Assembly: GCF_014217545.1 (NCBI RefSeq)
Contig: NZ_CP043178.1
Coordinates: 2,046,001 to 2,110,000 of the forward strand
DNA from: Pseudarthrobacter sp. NBSH8
Lineage (GTDB): Bacteria; Actinomycetota; Actinomycetes; Actinomycetales; Micrococcaceae
Direction: 5' to 3'
DNA length: 64,000 nt
Positions 27,625 to 36,397 of the stretch are shown one piece after another. The position numbers and the translations under genes are program-made. The notes under the pieces were generated by a model. The model was not told the DNA's origin and did no database searches. It saw only the letters and a program-made list of their open reading frames with translations. Numbering within the stretch: the stretch's first letter is position 1; every line of letters begins with the position of its first letter.

Positions 27625-28472
27625 CCCGGCTGAGCATCATCCACACCACGGCCTACAAGTACAACAAGCGCGTCACGCTCTCCTACAACGAAGCCCGCAT
27701 GACCCCGCTGACCGACCCCCAGCAGGTGGTCCTTGAATCCGTGCTCAAGGTCTCGCCGACGCAGGCGGCCGTGGGCAACTACCGGGACTACTGGGGCACG
27801 CGGGTCACCGCCTTCGACATGCAGATGCCGCACGACCACCTGGAGGTCGTTTCCAACATCACTGTCGAAGTGCACCGGGCGGAAAAAATCCCGGCCGGCG
27901 CTGACATCGCCGGCTGGGACGTCCTGGCATCGAAGGAATCGCTGAATACGTTCAGTGACTGGCTGCCGCAGTCCCAGCTGAGCGGTCCCGGTGACGAGGT
28001 ATTGGGCATCATTCCAGGTGTCGTGGAGGATAAGAACCCGCACGAGGCAGCCATGGCCATCTTCGAATGGATGCGCGGCGAGATGACATACATGTCCGGT
28101 TCCACTGCAGTCACCACCAATGCCGAGGAGGCCTGGGGACAGCGGCAGGGCGTCTGCCAGGACCTCGCGCACCTCGCCATCGGCGCGCTGCGCAGCTGCG
28201 GCATTCCCGCCCGGTACGTCTCCGGTTACCTGCACCCGAGGTCGACGGCGGCCATCGGCGAGACTGTCGCAGGCCAGTCACATGCGTGGCTGGAGTTCTG
28301 GGACGGGGAGTGGCGCAGCTGGGATCCCACGAACCACAAGCCGGCAGGCGATTACCATGTCACTGTTGCCAGGGGACGTGACTACCGGGACGTACCGCCG
28401 CTGAAGGGCATCCTGTCCGGCGGTGGAGGCTCGGCGCTGAGTGTGAGCGTGGAAATCACCCGCCTGGCTTAG
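27621..28472 (+). CDS. Transglutaminase-like cysteine protease family protein
   Basis: A 283-residue protein with an N-terminal bacterial transglutaminase-like domain (about residues 1-90) and a transglutaminase core. The Cys-His-Asp triad can be seen: QRQGVCQDLAHLA, QSHAWLEFW and WDPTN. No signal peptide is visible, so it likely acts in the cytosol. Members may hydrolyse or form isopeptide-type bonds; together with the ATP-grasp partner this suggests making and breaking of an unknown amide. It is the last gene of the operon. Confidence 0.93.
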   Translation: MTRLSIIHTTAYKYNKRVTLSYNEARMTPLTDPQQVVLESVLKVSPTQAAVGNYRDYWGTRVTAFDMQMPHDHLEVVSNITVEVHRAEKIPAGADIAGWDVLASKESLNTFSDWLPQSQLSGPGDEVLGIIPGVVEDKNPHEAAMAIFEWMRGEMTYMSGSTAVTTNAEEAWGQRQGVCQDLAHLAIGALRSCGIPARYVSGYLHPRSTAAIGETVAGQSHAWLEFWDGEWRSWDPTNHKPAGDYHVTVARGRDYRDVPPLKGILSGGGGSALSVSVEITRLA

Positions 28473-28521
28473 GCAGCTTAGGCGGGAGACTTCACCTCGG
28501 CGTGGCCGGGTTTTCCCTGCG

Positions 28522-29034
28522 TTACTCGGGAGCTGCCTTGGCTGCTCCGCTGAGCTGGGTCCACCACGTCATGGGCGCGGTCACCTTGAACCGGCGCCCG
28601 GACACAGTGCCCGGGCTGACCCGGACAAATGTGTCCTTCTTCCCGGCCTGCCATGGGAAAAGATACAGGGCCGCGGAGTCCAGGATGCCCTCGGTTCCTG
28701 TAATGGCCTTAGCCGGTCCCTTGACCACCACGCTCCAGGCCAGGCCGCTATCGGCATCCACACCGTCGGCCTCCAACGCCACAGCGGCACCTCCCGAGGC
28801 GGCGGCCAGCTTGGTTCCTGCGCCGGTGCGGAAGACCAACGTTCCGCCATCCACCGTATAGTTGATGGGGAAAATATCAGGCTGGCCGTCTACCAGGACG
28901 GCCAGCCTTCCTACGGAGACCGTCCGCAACAGGGCCCAGCATTCGTGGTGCTCCAGGTTCTGGACCTGGGACGTTGACTCTGTGGAGTTGGACTCGCTGG
29001 ACGTTGGCCCGTTGGACGTTGCTTTGCTGTTCAT
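28522..29034 (-). CDS. Pyridoxamine 5'-phosphate oxidase family protein
   Basis: A 170-residue split-barrel flavin-binding protein. After a Ser/Thr/Asn-rich N-terminus (about 25 residues) the core begins LEHHECWALLRTVSVGRLAV and contains the usual FPINYTVDGGTLVFRTG segment. Members bind FMN, F420 or heme and vary widely in function; true PdxH activity is unlikely for this short, divergent branch. It is transcribed from the minus strand, 44 bases after the SDR gene and probably in the same unit. Confidence 0.87.
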   Translation of the reverse strand: MNSKATSNGPTSSESNSTESTSQVQNLEHHECWALLRTVSVGRLAVLVDGQPDIFPINYTVDGGTLVFRTGAGTKLAAASGGAAVALEADGVDADSGLAWSVVVKGPAKAITGTEGILDSAALYLFPWQAGKKDTFVRVSPGTVSGRRFKVTAPMTWWTQLSGAAKAAPE

Positions 29035-29078
29035 GCCGCCGAGCCTACGCCCAACACCACGGCCATGACAGTGGCCCG

Positions 29079-30530
29079 CTACCAGGGGCTGGGCTTGTAG
29101 TCCTTGAGGAAGACCCCGTGCTGGTCCTCGCCGTTTTCGCCCATCACGATCGGATCGTACACGCGGGCTGCGCCGTCCACCAGGTCCAGGGGCGCGTGGA
29201 AGCCCTCCTCCATGAGCCGGACCTTGGTGAAGTGCGGGCGTTCGTCGGTGATCCAGCCGGTGTCCACAGCCGTCATCAGGATCCCGTCGGCGTCCAGCAT
29301 TTCCTGGGCGCTGGTCCGGGTCATCATGTTCAGGGCCGCTTTGGCCATGTTGGTGTGCGGATGCCCGGGGCCCTTGTAGGCCCGCGAGAACTGGCCTTCC
29401 ATGGCGGAAACGTTGACGATGTACTTCCGGTGTGCGGTGGAGCGTTTCATGGCATCCCGGAGCCTGCTGACAAGCAGGAACGGGGCCGTGACGTTGCAGA
29501 GCTGCACTTCCAGCATTTCCAGCGGGTCAACCTCGTCCACCACCTGGGTCCAGCTGTTGATGCCGGCCAGGTCCGGGACGAGCCCGCCGGCGTCGATCGC
29601 TGTACCGGCGGCGATCCGCTCCAGCGAGGCCGAGCCGGTGGAGAGCGCCAATGACGTGATCGCGTCACCAGCGAGCACCGGGTGATCGGTGACACTGCTC
29701 GCGAGGGCGAGTGGATGTTTGTCGTGGGCGTGGCCGAACGTCACCAGTTCCGGTCCGCCGTTAGCCGGCTCCAATGCGGCGGGCAGCGGTTCGTCCTCGG
29801 CGTCAACCAGGGGCTTATAGGCGTTGCCGGACCGGCGCACGGTCTGGGCGGCGTTGTTGATGATGATGTCCAGGGGGCCCGCGGCGTTGAGCGAATCCGT
29901 CAGGGCCATCACCTGTGACGGGTCGCGCAGGTCGATGCCCACAATCCGGAGCCTGTGCAGCCAGTCGCCGCTGTCTTCCATGGCCGCGAAGCGGCGCGCC
30001 GCGTCTTTGGGGAACCGGGTGGTGATGGTGGTGTGGGCGCCGTCCCGGAGCAGGCGCAGGGCGATGTACATGCCGATTTTGGCGCGACCTCCGGTGAGCA
30101 GCGCACGCCGGCCTGTCAGATCCGTGCGGGCATCCCGTTTGCTGTGGCTGAAGGCGGCGCATTCCGGGCAGAGCTGATGGTAAAAAGCGTCCACCTGCGT
30201 GTAGTGCTTCTTACAGATATAGCAGGGGCGGGAACGGATCAGGTGCCCGGCCACCTTGCCTGTCGCCGACGTCTCCAGCTTGTTGCCGCGGGTCTCGTCG
30301 TCGATCCTGTCCGGTGCTGCCGTAGCGGTCTGTGCAATGACGGCCCGGTCGGTTTCAGAGATAAGGTCCCGCTTGGTCACGCGGCGGTGACGCTTCACGG
30401 CTTTGAACATCTTCCCGGTGGCGCGGCGCACCGTGACATAGTCAGGGTGTTCCTCGTCGTAAACGTGGATGGTGTTCAAAACCTTGAGGCAGGCCTGGAT
30501 TTCTTCAGGCGTCAGATCTGGGGAGCTCAT
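29079..30530 (-). CDS. Long SDR oxidoreductase with N-terminal zinc-ribbon-like region
   Basis: A 483-residue protein. Residues 1-135 form an unusual N-terminal region with two Cys pairs (CYICKKH and CPECAAF), likely a zinc ribbon. From about residue 143 an SDR domain follows with ALLTGGRAKIGMYIALRLLR and IINNAAQ. The usual YxxxK is replaced by TNMAK (PHTNMAKAALNMMT); this variant also occurs in the long SDR family known from fungi and plants, so it is a family trait. The substrate is unknown. It lies downstream of glgC on the same strand, with a hairpin between. Confidence 0.85.
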   Translation of the reverse strand: MSSPDLTPEEIQACLKVLNTIHVYDEEHPDYVTVRRATGKMFKAVKRHRRVTKRDLISETDRAVIAQTATAAPDRIDDETRGNKLETSATGKVAGHLIRSRPCYICKKHYTQVDAFYHQLCPECAAFSHSKRDARTDLTGRRALLTGGRAKIGMYIALRLLRDGAHTTITTRFPKDAARRFAAMEDSGDWLHRLRIVGIDLRDPSQVMALTDSLNAAGPLDIIINNAAQTVRRSGNAYKPLVDAEDEPLPAALEPANGGPELVTFGHAHDKHPLALASSVTDHPVLAGDAITSLALSTGSASLERIAAGTAIDAGGLVPDLAGINSWTQVVDEVDPLEMLEVQLCNVTAPFLLVSRLRDAMKRSTAHRKYIVNVSAMEGQFSRAYKGPGHPHTNMAKAALNMMTRTSAQEMLDADGILMTAVDTGWITDERPHFTKVRLMEEGFHAPLDLVDGAARVYDPIVMGENGEDQHGVFLKDYKPSPW

Positions 30531-30560
30531 TGTACCGATTTTACAGCCTCATGAAGATCC

Positions 30561-30598
30561 GGCCCGACCGGACCAGCGACAAGCGGTCCTGCCGGGCC
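30561..30598 (-). terminator. Hairpin between glgC and the long SDR gene
   Basis: GGCCCG (30561-30566) pairs with CGGGCC (30593-30598), and GGACC (30570-30574) with GGTCC (30585-30589). It lies 13 bases after the glgC stop in the minus direction. The T-tract is weak, so termination may be partial. Confidence 0.5.
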
Positions 30599-30611
30599 TG
30601 CCCGTTGCGTC

Positions 30612-32021
30612 CTACGCGCGGTGGCCGCCCGGGGCGGTCTGCAATGCCGTCTCCGCATGAATGGCCGCAACCTGTTCCACTGATTCGCGGATCTCGGGAT
30701 AGTTGGCCGTGGCCGCCTGGATGGCATTAGGAACCAGGTGGAGGTTCCGGGCGGCGAGCGCCCGTTCCGCGTCGCCAGGCTCAGGCACCTGCTGTCCCTT
30801 GGCGAGTACGGTGATACCGGTCTCGGTCACCTTGAAACCGCGGGCGCGGTCCAGTTCCGGATCCAGGCCGATCGCGGCGCCGGCCGGTACCTTCACGTTT
30901 TTGTCCAGGATGGCCCGGTTGACCACGGCACCTTCGCCGATGTTCACCTTGTCCATCAGGACCGAGTCGATGACTCTGCTGCCGTTACCCACAAAGACGT
31001 CATTGGAGAGGACGGACCCCTCCACCACGCCGCCGGAGATGACCACGCCACTGGAGACGATGGAGTCCAGGGCGGTGCCCACGGTGTCATTCACTCCGCG
31101 GACAAACTTGGCGGGCGGGGAGATGCTTTGCCGAGTGTAGATGGGCCATTCAGAGTTGTAGAGGTTGAATACAGGCAACGGGGAGATGAGATCCATGTGC
31201 GCGTCGTAGAACGAATCGATAGTGCCCACGTCACGCCAGTACGTCCGGTCGCGTTCAGTGGAACCGGGGATGTCGTTGAGGGTGAAGTCGTAAACTCCAG
31301 CCTCACCCTGGCTGACGAAGTAGGGGATGATGTCCCCGCCCATGTCGTGCTTGGTATCCAGCCGTTCGGCGTCGACGTGGAGGGCATCCACCAAAGCGTC
31401 GGCGTCAAAGACGTAGTTGCCCATGGAAGCCAGGAACTGGGTGGGATCGGCGGCCAGCCCGGGAGTTGTGGCGGGTTTCTCCACGAATGCGGCGATCTTT
31501 TGCTGGTCCTCCTGGTCCACCTCAATCACGCCGAACTGGTTTGCCATGTGCAAAGGTTGGCGCACGGCGGCCACAGTGGCCTTGGCCCCGCTGAGCACAT
31601 GCTGTTCCACCATCTGGGCAAAGTCCATGCGGTAGACGTGGTCGGCGCCAACCACGACGACGATGTCGGGGTTGGCGTCATGGATCAGGTTCAGGGACTG
31701 GTAGATGGCGTTGGCGCTGCCCAGGAACCAGCTCTTGCCGACCCGCTGCTGCGCCGGCACGGACGCCACGTAGTTGCCCAACTGCGTCGACATCCGCCAG
31801 GTCTCGGAAATGTGGCGGTCAAGGCTGTGGGACTTGTACTGCGTCAGCACCACAATCTGCAAGTAGCGTGAATTCACCAGGTTGGACAGCGCAAAGTCAA
31901 TCAGCCGGTAACTGCCGGCAAAAGGCACGGCAGGTTTGGCCCGGTCCGCCGTCAGTGGCATCAGCCGGTTTCCCTCGCCGCCTGCGAGGACAATGGCCAG
32001 AACTCTTTTGTTCAACGGCAT
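30612..32021 (-). CDS. glgC: Glucose-1-phosphate adenylyltransferase
   Basis: A 469-residue ADP-glucose pyrophosphorylase, the committing step of glycogen synthesis. The nucleotidyltransferase motif [20 protein letters not shown] lies near the N-terminus, the glucose-1-phosphate region and [18 protein letters not shown] follow, and the C-terminal left-handed beta-helix starts near residue 300. ATG 32021 has AGGAG in front. It is longer than many GlgC proteins (about 410 residues): the extra Ala-rich C-terminal tail (from about residue 415, [15 protein letters not shown]) is unusual. It diverges from glgA across 92 bases. Confidence 0.95.
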   Translation of the reverse strand: MPLNKRVLAIVLAGGEGNRLMPLTADRAKPAVPFAGSYRLIDFALSNLVNSRYLQIVVLTQYKSHSLDRHISETWRMSTQLGNYVASVPAQQRVGKSWFLGSANAIYQSLNLIHDANPDIVVVVGADHVYRMDFAQMVEQHVLSGAKATVAAVRQPLHMANQFGVIEVDQEDQQKIAAFVEKPATTPGLAADPTQFLASMGNYVFDADALVDALHVDAERLDTKHDMGGDIIPYFVSQGEAGVYDFTLNDIPGSTERDRTYWRDVGTIDSFYDAHMDLISPLPVFNLYNSEWPIYTRQSISPPAKFVRGVNDTVGTALDSIVSSGVVISGGVVEGSVLSNDVFVGNGSRVIDSVLMDKVNIGEGAVVNRAILDKNVKVPAGAAIGLDPELDRARGFKVTETGITVLAKGQQVPEPGDAERALAARNLHLVPNAIQAATANYPEIRESVEQVAAIHAETALQTAPGGHRA

Positions 32022-32113
32022 GGTGGTCGCTCCTGTACGCCTTCGTAACTCCCCAAACAGTCCGGCGTGCCCGGACTCCTTCACACTAGAACAGATAGTG
32101 CGGAAGGACTACC

Positions 32114-33331
32114 TTGGGTAACGTGCGAATAGACATTGTGACTAAAGAGTTCCCGCCCGAGATCTACGGAGGCGCCGGAGTCCACGTGGCCGAATTGAGC
32201 AGGGTGCTGAGTAAGCGAGTTGACCTGCAGGTTCGAGCCTTTGGTGCTCCCCGCGACGCCGATTACCACGGTGCCGGGGTGACCTCCTATTCCGTTCCCG
32301 AAGACCTGGGTTCTGCCAACGCCGCCGTCCAGACGCTCGGCGTGGACCTGCGCATCGTGCCGGATGTGGCAGGGGCCGATCTGGTCCACTCGCACACCTG
32401 GTACGCGAACATGGCCGGCCACCTGGCGTCCCTGCTCCACGGCATCCCGCACGTATTGAGCGCCCACAGCCTGGAACCCTTGAGGCCGTGGAAGGCCGAA
32501 CAGCTCGGCGGTGGCTATGCCTTGTCCTCGTGGGTTGAGAAAACCGCCTACGAGGCCGCAGCGGCGATCATCGCCGTGTCGGAAGGCATGCGGCAGGATA
32601 TCCTGCGCAGCTACCCCGACGTCGACCCCGCCAAGGTCAGGGTGGTCCACAACGGTATCGACGTTGAACTGTGGCAGCGCGATGAAAACGACGACGCTAT
32701 CCGTGCGCTGGGCATCGACCCGGATAAGCCGAGCGTGGTGTTTGTTGGGCGGAACACGCGCCAAAAGGGCGTGCCGTACCTGCTGCGTGCTGCCGCGAAG
32801 CTCCCGGCCAATGTACAACTTGTGCTGTGCCTCGGGGCGGCGGATACCCCCGAGCTCGCAGCAGAAACCGCCCGCCTGATCGAGGAGCTGCAGAGCCAGC
32901 GGACAGGTGTCATCCTGATCGAACGGATGCTGCCGCGGAACGAACTCATCCAGGTCCTCAGCCATGCCACAGCGTTCGCTTGCCCTTCCATCTATGAACC
33001 GCTGGGCATCGTCAACCTCGAGGCGATGGCTTGCGGTGCAGCCGTTGTGGCCAGCGCTACGGGCGGTATTCCTGAGGTGGTCCAGCATGGCCGGACGGGC
33101 CTGCTTGTCGGTCTGGAACAGGTCACCGACGGTACCGGCACACCGCTTGACCCGGAGAAGTTCGTGACGGAATTCGCGGCCGCCCTGACAGAGGTCGTCT
33201 CCGATCCAGAACGGGCACGTGCCATGGGCCAGGCCGGCCGCCGCCGGGCGGAGGAGCACTTCTCCTGGGAATCCATCACCGAGACCACCCTTGAGGTCTA
33301 CCGCTCAGTGCTTCCTGCCGGACAGCAGTAA
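32114..33331 (+). CDS. glgA: Glycogen synthase, actinobacterial GlgA type
   Basis: A 405-residue GT4-fold glycosyltransferase. It belongs to the shorter actinobacterial GlgA group that uses the ADP-glucose made by GlgC; the mycobacterial relative (GlgM) makes maltose-1-phosphate, so that activity is also possible. The N-terminal [20 protein letters not shown] and the donor-binding [20 protein letters not shown] are clear. TTG 32114 is favoured because GGAAGGA lies six bases upstream; GTG 32123 gives a more usual MRIDIVTK start. Divergent from glgC, with a strong terminator downstream. Confidence 0.94.
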   Translation: MGNVRIDIVTKEFPPEIYGGAGVHVAELSRVLSKRVDLQVRAFGAPRDADYHGAGVTSYSVPEDLGSANAAVQTLGVDLRIVPDVAGADLVHSHTWYANMAGHLASLLHGIPHVLSAHSLEPLRPWKAEQLGGGYALSSWVEKTAYEAAAAIIAVSEGMRQDILRSYPDVDPAKVRVVHNGIDVELWQRDENDDAIRALGIDPDKPSVVFVGRNTRQKGVPYLLRAAAKLPANVQLVLCLGAADTPELAAETARLIEELQSQRTGVILIERMLPRNELIQVLSHATAFACPSIYEPLGIVNLEAMACGAAVVASATGGIPEVVQHGRTGLLVGLEQVTDGTGTPLDPEKFVTEFAAALTEVVSDPERARAMGQAGRRRAEEHFSWESITETTLEVYRSVLPAGQQ

Positions 33332-33353
33332 CAACAGCAGTCCTGTCCAACAG

Positions 33354-33401
33354 CGCACGACGGCGCCGCTTCCCACCGAGGGGGAGCGGCGCCGTCGTGC
33401 G
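33354..33401. terminator. Strong bidirectional terminator after glgA
   Basis: A perfect 17-bp stem (33354-33370 with 33385-33401) separates glgA from the convergent acyl-CoA oxidase-like gene. It lies 22 bases after the glgA stop and 27 bases from the stop of the opposing gene. Confidence 0.85.
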
Positions 33402-33427
33402 TTACCCGCGAGTGGAACGCGGAGCGG

Positions 33428-35590
33428 TCAGGTCCGCTGGATGCGGCCGCCGGCGGAGGTGCGCGCCAGCAGGGCTTTTTCGTCGACGGGGGCGTCGCCG
33501 CTGGCCCGCTGTGCCCTGACGTACGCGCGGGCCTCGTCCTGCCGGACCTTCTCGGCACCCGTGGCGATGGCGGCGCGCACGTGCTCGTCGCCGTACCCGA
33601 AGGCGTCCACAAGGTCCAGGGCGTGCGGTCTGATCTTGACCAGGAGCCGGTTGATGTAATCACCAACGGTGCGTGCCCGTTGCATGGAGAGCCGGCCGTT
33701 CATGAGGTACCAGGACAGGTTCTTTTCGATCAACGACAGGCCAAACAGGTCACGCAGCCAGGTCAGGACCCGTCTGGTGCCGGGGTCCGTGACATCGTCC
33801 AGCGCCTCCGTGAACGCCTCCCATTGCAGGAGCTCGGCGTGGGCCTGGGCGGCGTCGATCAGCTCGTTCTGGTGCTGGTTGAAGAGGGCCGCCCCCTCTT
33901 CGACGGGCAGCTTGTTGGCGCCCTTCAGGGCCGCCCCGACGTCGGCCACCATGGTCTGGACGCGGTCTGTCAGGAGGGTGCGCTGGCCTTCCTCGTCCCT
34001 GAGCGCGATAGCAGCCTTTTGGACCGAGCCGGTATCGGCGACAAACTGCGCCACCTGCCGCAGGCCGGTGCGGTGGATCGCGACGCCCGTTGCCTGGGAA
34101 ACCACGTAGCGTGCCAGCACGCCGAAATCGACATTTCTGAACTCCTTGGCATAGTCGGCCAGGAGGCGCTTGGCCACAAGCTGCAGCAGGACAGTATTGT
34201 CGCCCTCAAACGTGACATAGACGTCCAGGTCCGCGCGAAGGGAGGCGAAGCGGTTTTCAATCAGGAAGCCCGCGCCGCCGCACGCCTCACGGCATTCCTG
34301 CAGCGTGTCCAGGGCATGCCAGGTGCTCAGCGGCTTCAGGGCCGCGGCGAGGGTCTCCAGGTCCTGCCGGTCCTCATCGGTATCGTGGGCGCCGGAAAAG
34401 ACGTCGTCGAACTTCTGGAGGAGCTGCTCGTGCGCGAAGCCCGCGGCATACGTCGTGGCCAGCCGGGTAAACAAGCGCCGCTGGTGGCGCTGGTAGTCCA
34501 GCAGGACCTCTTCGTCAGTGTGGGACGACGCGTTGAACTGGCGGCGTTCGGTGGCGTAGCGGATGGCTGCTGTCAGGGCGACCTTCGACGCCGCCACAGC
34601 GGCGCCGTCCAGGGACACGCGGCCCTGGACGAGGGTTCCCAGCATGGTGAAAAAGCGGCGGCCGGGGCTGGCAATGGACGACGTGTAGGTCCCGTCCGGT
34701 GCCACATCGCCGTAGCGGTTCAGGAGGTTCGTCCGGGGGATGCGGACGTTGTTGAAATGCAGCCGGCCGTTGTCGATCCCGTTGAGGCCGCCCTTGACGC
34801 CGTCGTCCTCGCCACCGATCCCGGGTAGGAAGTCCATTGTGTCGGGGTCTCGGAGGTCAAGGTAAAAGGCGTGCACACCATGATTAACGCCCTTTGTCAC
34901 CAGCTGGGCGAACACAACAGCTGCGAGGCCGTCGATGGCTGCGTTGCCGATGTAGTCCTTCCATGCGGCACGGAACGGTGTGTGGACCACAAATTCCTGG
35001 GTTTCGGCGTTGTAGGTCGCTGTCGTGGCGATGTTGGCCACATCGGAGCCGTGGCCGGTTTCCGTCATCGCGAAGCAGCCGGGGATCTCAAGGTTCATGA
35101 TGCCCGGTAGCCATTTGTTGTGGTGCTCCTGCGTGCCGAGGTGCATGACCGCCGAGCCAAAGAGGCCCCACTGGACACCGGCCTTAATCTGCAGGGACGG
35201 GTCCGCGGTGACCAGTTCCTCGAACCTGGCCACGTTGCCGCCGTGATCATCGGAACCGCCCAGTGCCGTCGGGAAAGCCCGCTGCACGGCGTTGTGCTCC
35301 ACAAGGTACTTCAATTGGCCGAAGGCCCTCGTCCGGTGGTCGGTGTGCGTCTGTCCTTCGATCTTGTGCAGTGCTGGGTCGCTGGCCAGTACGCGCGATT
35401 GCCGGCGGGATTCCGCCCATTTTCCTAGGAGCTGCTCGCCGAGGGCGGCAACGTCGACGGCGGGCTGCGCAGCCGTTCCGTTGCCGGCGGTGGTGCTGGT
35501 GGCGGCTCGGCCCGCAGCGGCTGCGTTCGTTACGGCGGCGTTCGTTACGGCTGCGTTCGGGCCGGTGGGGCGGTCCACTACTTCGGTCAT
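33428..35590 (-). CDS. Acyl-CoA oxidase/dehydrogenase-like flavoprotein
   Basis: A 720-residue FAD enzyme for the first step of fatty acid beta-oxidation. The flavin region CFAMTETGHGSDVANIATTA and the segment VTFEGDNTVLLQLVAKRLL, like that of peroxisomal acyl-CoA oxidases, plus the length point to the oxidase branch rather than to ordinary dehydrogenases (about 390 residues). The first 50 residues are Ala/Thr-rich with imperfect AAVTN repeats. ATG 35590 is chosen for AAGGA eight bases upstream; an upstream ATG at 35647 overlaps the tetR stop as ATGA and would add 19 residues. It forms a unit with tetR. Confidence 0.88.
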   Translation of the reverse strand: MTEVVDRPTGPNAAVTNAAVTNAAAAGRAATSTTAGNGTAAQPAVDVAALGEQLLGKWAESRRQSRVLASDPALHKIEGQTHTDHRTRAFGQLKYLVEHNAVQRAFPTALGGSDDHGGNVARFEELVTADPSLQIKAGVQWGLFGSAVMHLGTQEHHNKWLPGIMNLEIPGCFAMTETGHGSDVANIATTATYNAETQEFVVHTPFRAAWKDYIGNAAIDGLAAVVFAQLVTKGVNHGVHAFYLDLRDPDTMDFLPGIGGEDDGVKGGLNGIDNGRLHFNNVRIPRTNLLNRYGDVAPDGTYTSSIASPGRRFFTMLGTLVQGRVSLDGAAVAASKVALTAAIRYATERRQFNASSHTDEEVLLDYQRHQRRLFTRLATTYAAGFAHEQLLQKFDDVFSGAHDTDEDRQDLETLAAALKPLSTWHALDTLQECREACGGAGFLIENRFASLRADLDVYVTFEGDNTVLLQLVAKRLLADYAKEFRNVDFGVLARYVVSQATGVAIHRTGLRQVAQFVADTGSVQKAAIALRDEEGQRTLLTDRVQTMVADVGAALKGANKLPVEEGAALFNQHQNELIDAAQAHAELLQWEAFTEALDDVTDPGTRRVLTWLRDLFGLSLIEKNLSWYLMNGRLSMQRARTVGDYINRLLVKIRPHALDLVDAFGYGDEHVRAAIATGAEKVRQDEARAYVRAQRASGDAPVDEKALLARTSAGGRIQRT

Positions 35591-35643
35591 GTCAATGTCC
35601 TTCGTTGGTTCTGACAGGAGGGTGTGAGGTTCTTTGGGCGGAA

Positions 35644-36336
35644 TCATGGCGCGCTGGCAGGGTTAAGCTCGGGCGCGATTCCCACGCATAGCCAGGCAGT
35701 GATTTGGCGGGCCATGGCTTCCTGGTCCGGCTTCGCCGCCGAATCAGGTGTGCTCAGCCATTGCTCGCCGGCATTTCGGACCAGGCCGATGGCCGCCGTG
35801 GGCCAGTAGCCGATCACTGCTTCCTTGCCATCGCCGAGGTGGGTTCGCATCGGTGCGGCGATCATCTCCCCGATGGAATCGAAGAAGTGGCCCAAGGCTC
35901 CTGAAATGGCCGCCGATCCGTGGGGGCCGTCCGCGTCCACCGGCGCGTAGCGGGTGACGAAGCTGTAGACGTTGGGGCTGGTTTCCGCCATCTGGAGATA
36001 GGCCGAGATCATGGCCAGGAGCCCTTCCCGGGGGGTCTGGGCACCCTGGGCCGCTTCGCGGATCTTGCGTTGCATCTGGCTCAGGACAACTTCCCCGACG
36101 GCGTGCTGCAGGCCGGCTTTGTCGCCGAAATAGCGGTAGAAGACTGACTTCGATGTTCCGGCGGCCGCAGCAATCTCCTCCATGGAGGCGTCACTGCCCA
36201 GCGCGTGGACGGCCCGCCGTGCGGACTTGATGAGCTCCCGGCGTCGCTCCTCGCGGTGGGTCTGCCAGCGGGCCGAGCGGCCGTCGGCATTTCCGCCGGC
36301 AGCCGGCATCGGGGCTTCTGAGTGGAGGTTGTTCAC
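35644..36336 (-). CDS. TetR-family regulator of the fatty-acid locus
   Basis: A 230-residue repressor. The helix-turn-helix lies at about residues 52-71 (MEEIAAAAGTSKSVFYRYFG); the larger C-terminal domain should bind an acyl-CoA-type ligand. GTG 36336 gives no ribosome binding site and would suit a leaderless mRNA; ATG 36309 is the alternative. The 31-bp palindrome at 36337-36367 lies directly at this start and before the divergent thiolase gene, so the protein probably represses both directions. Its stop abuts the acyl-CoA oxidase-like gene. Confidence 0.9.
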   Translation of the reverse strand: MNNLHSEAPMPAAGGNADGRSARWQTHREERRRELIKSARRAVHALGSDASMEEIAAAAGTSKSVFYRYFGDKAGLQHAVGEVVLSQMQRKIREAAQGAQTPREGLLAMISAYLQMAETSPNVYSFVTRYAPVDADGPHGSAAISGALGHFFDSIGEMIAAPMRTHLGDGKEAVIGYWPTAAIGLVRNAGEQWLSTPDSAAKPDQEAMARQITAWLCVGIAPELNPASAP

Positions 36337-36367
36337 GATACTCAGCGTATCAGGTACGCTGGGTATC
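36337..36367. promoter_or_regulatory. Candidate TetR operator between divergent fatty-acid genes
   Basis: GATACTCAGCGTA (36337-36349) and TACGCTGGGTATC (36355-36367) form a 13-bp inverted repeat with a single mismatch and a 5-base spacer. It lies between the tetR GTG and the thiolase ATG (36398), the expected place for an autoregulatory operator. Confidence 0.8.
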
Positions 36368-36397
36368 GGTAACCGTCGCAGATCAGAGGAGTCACCC

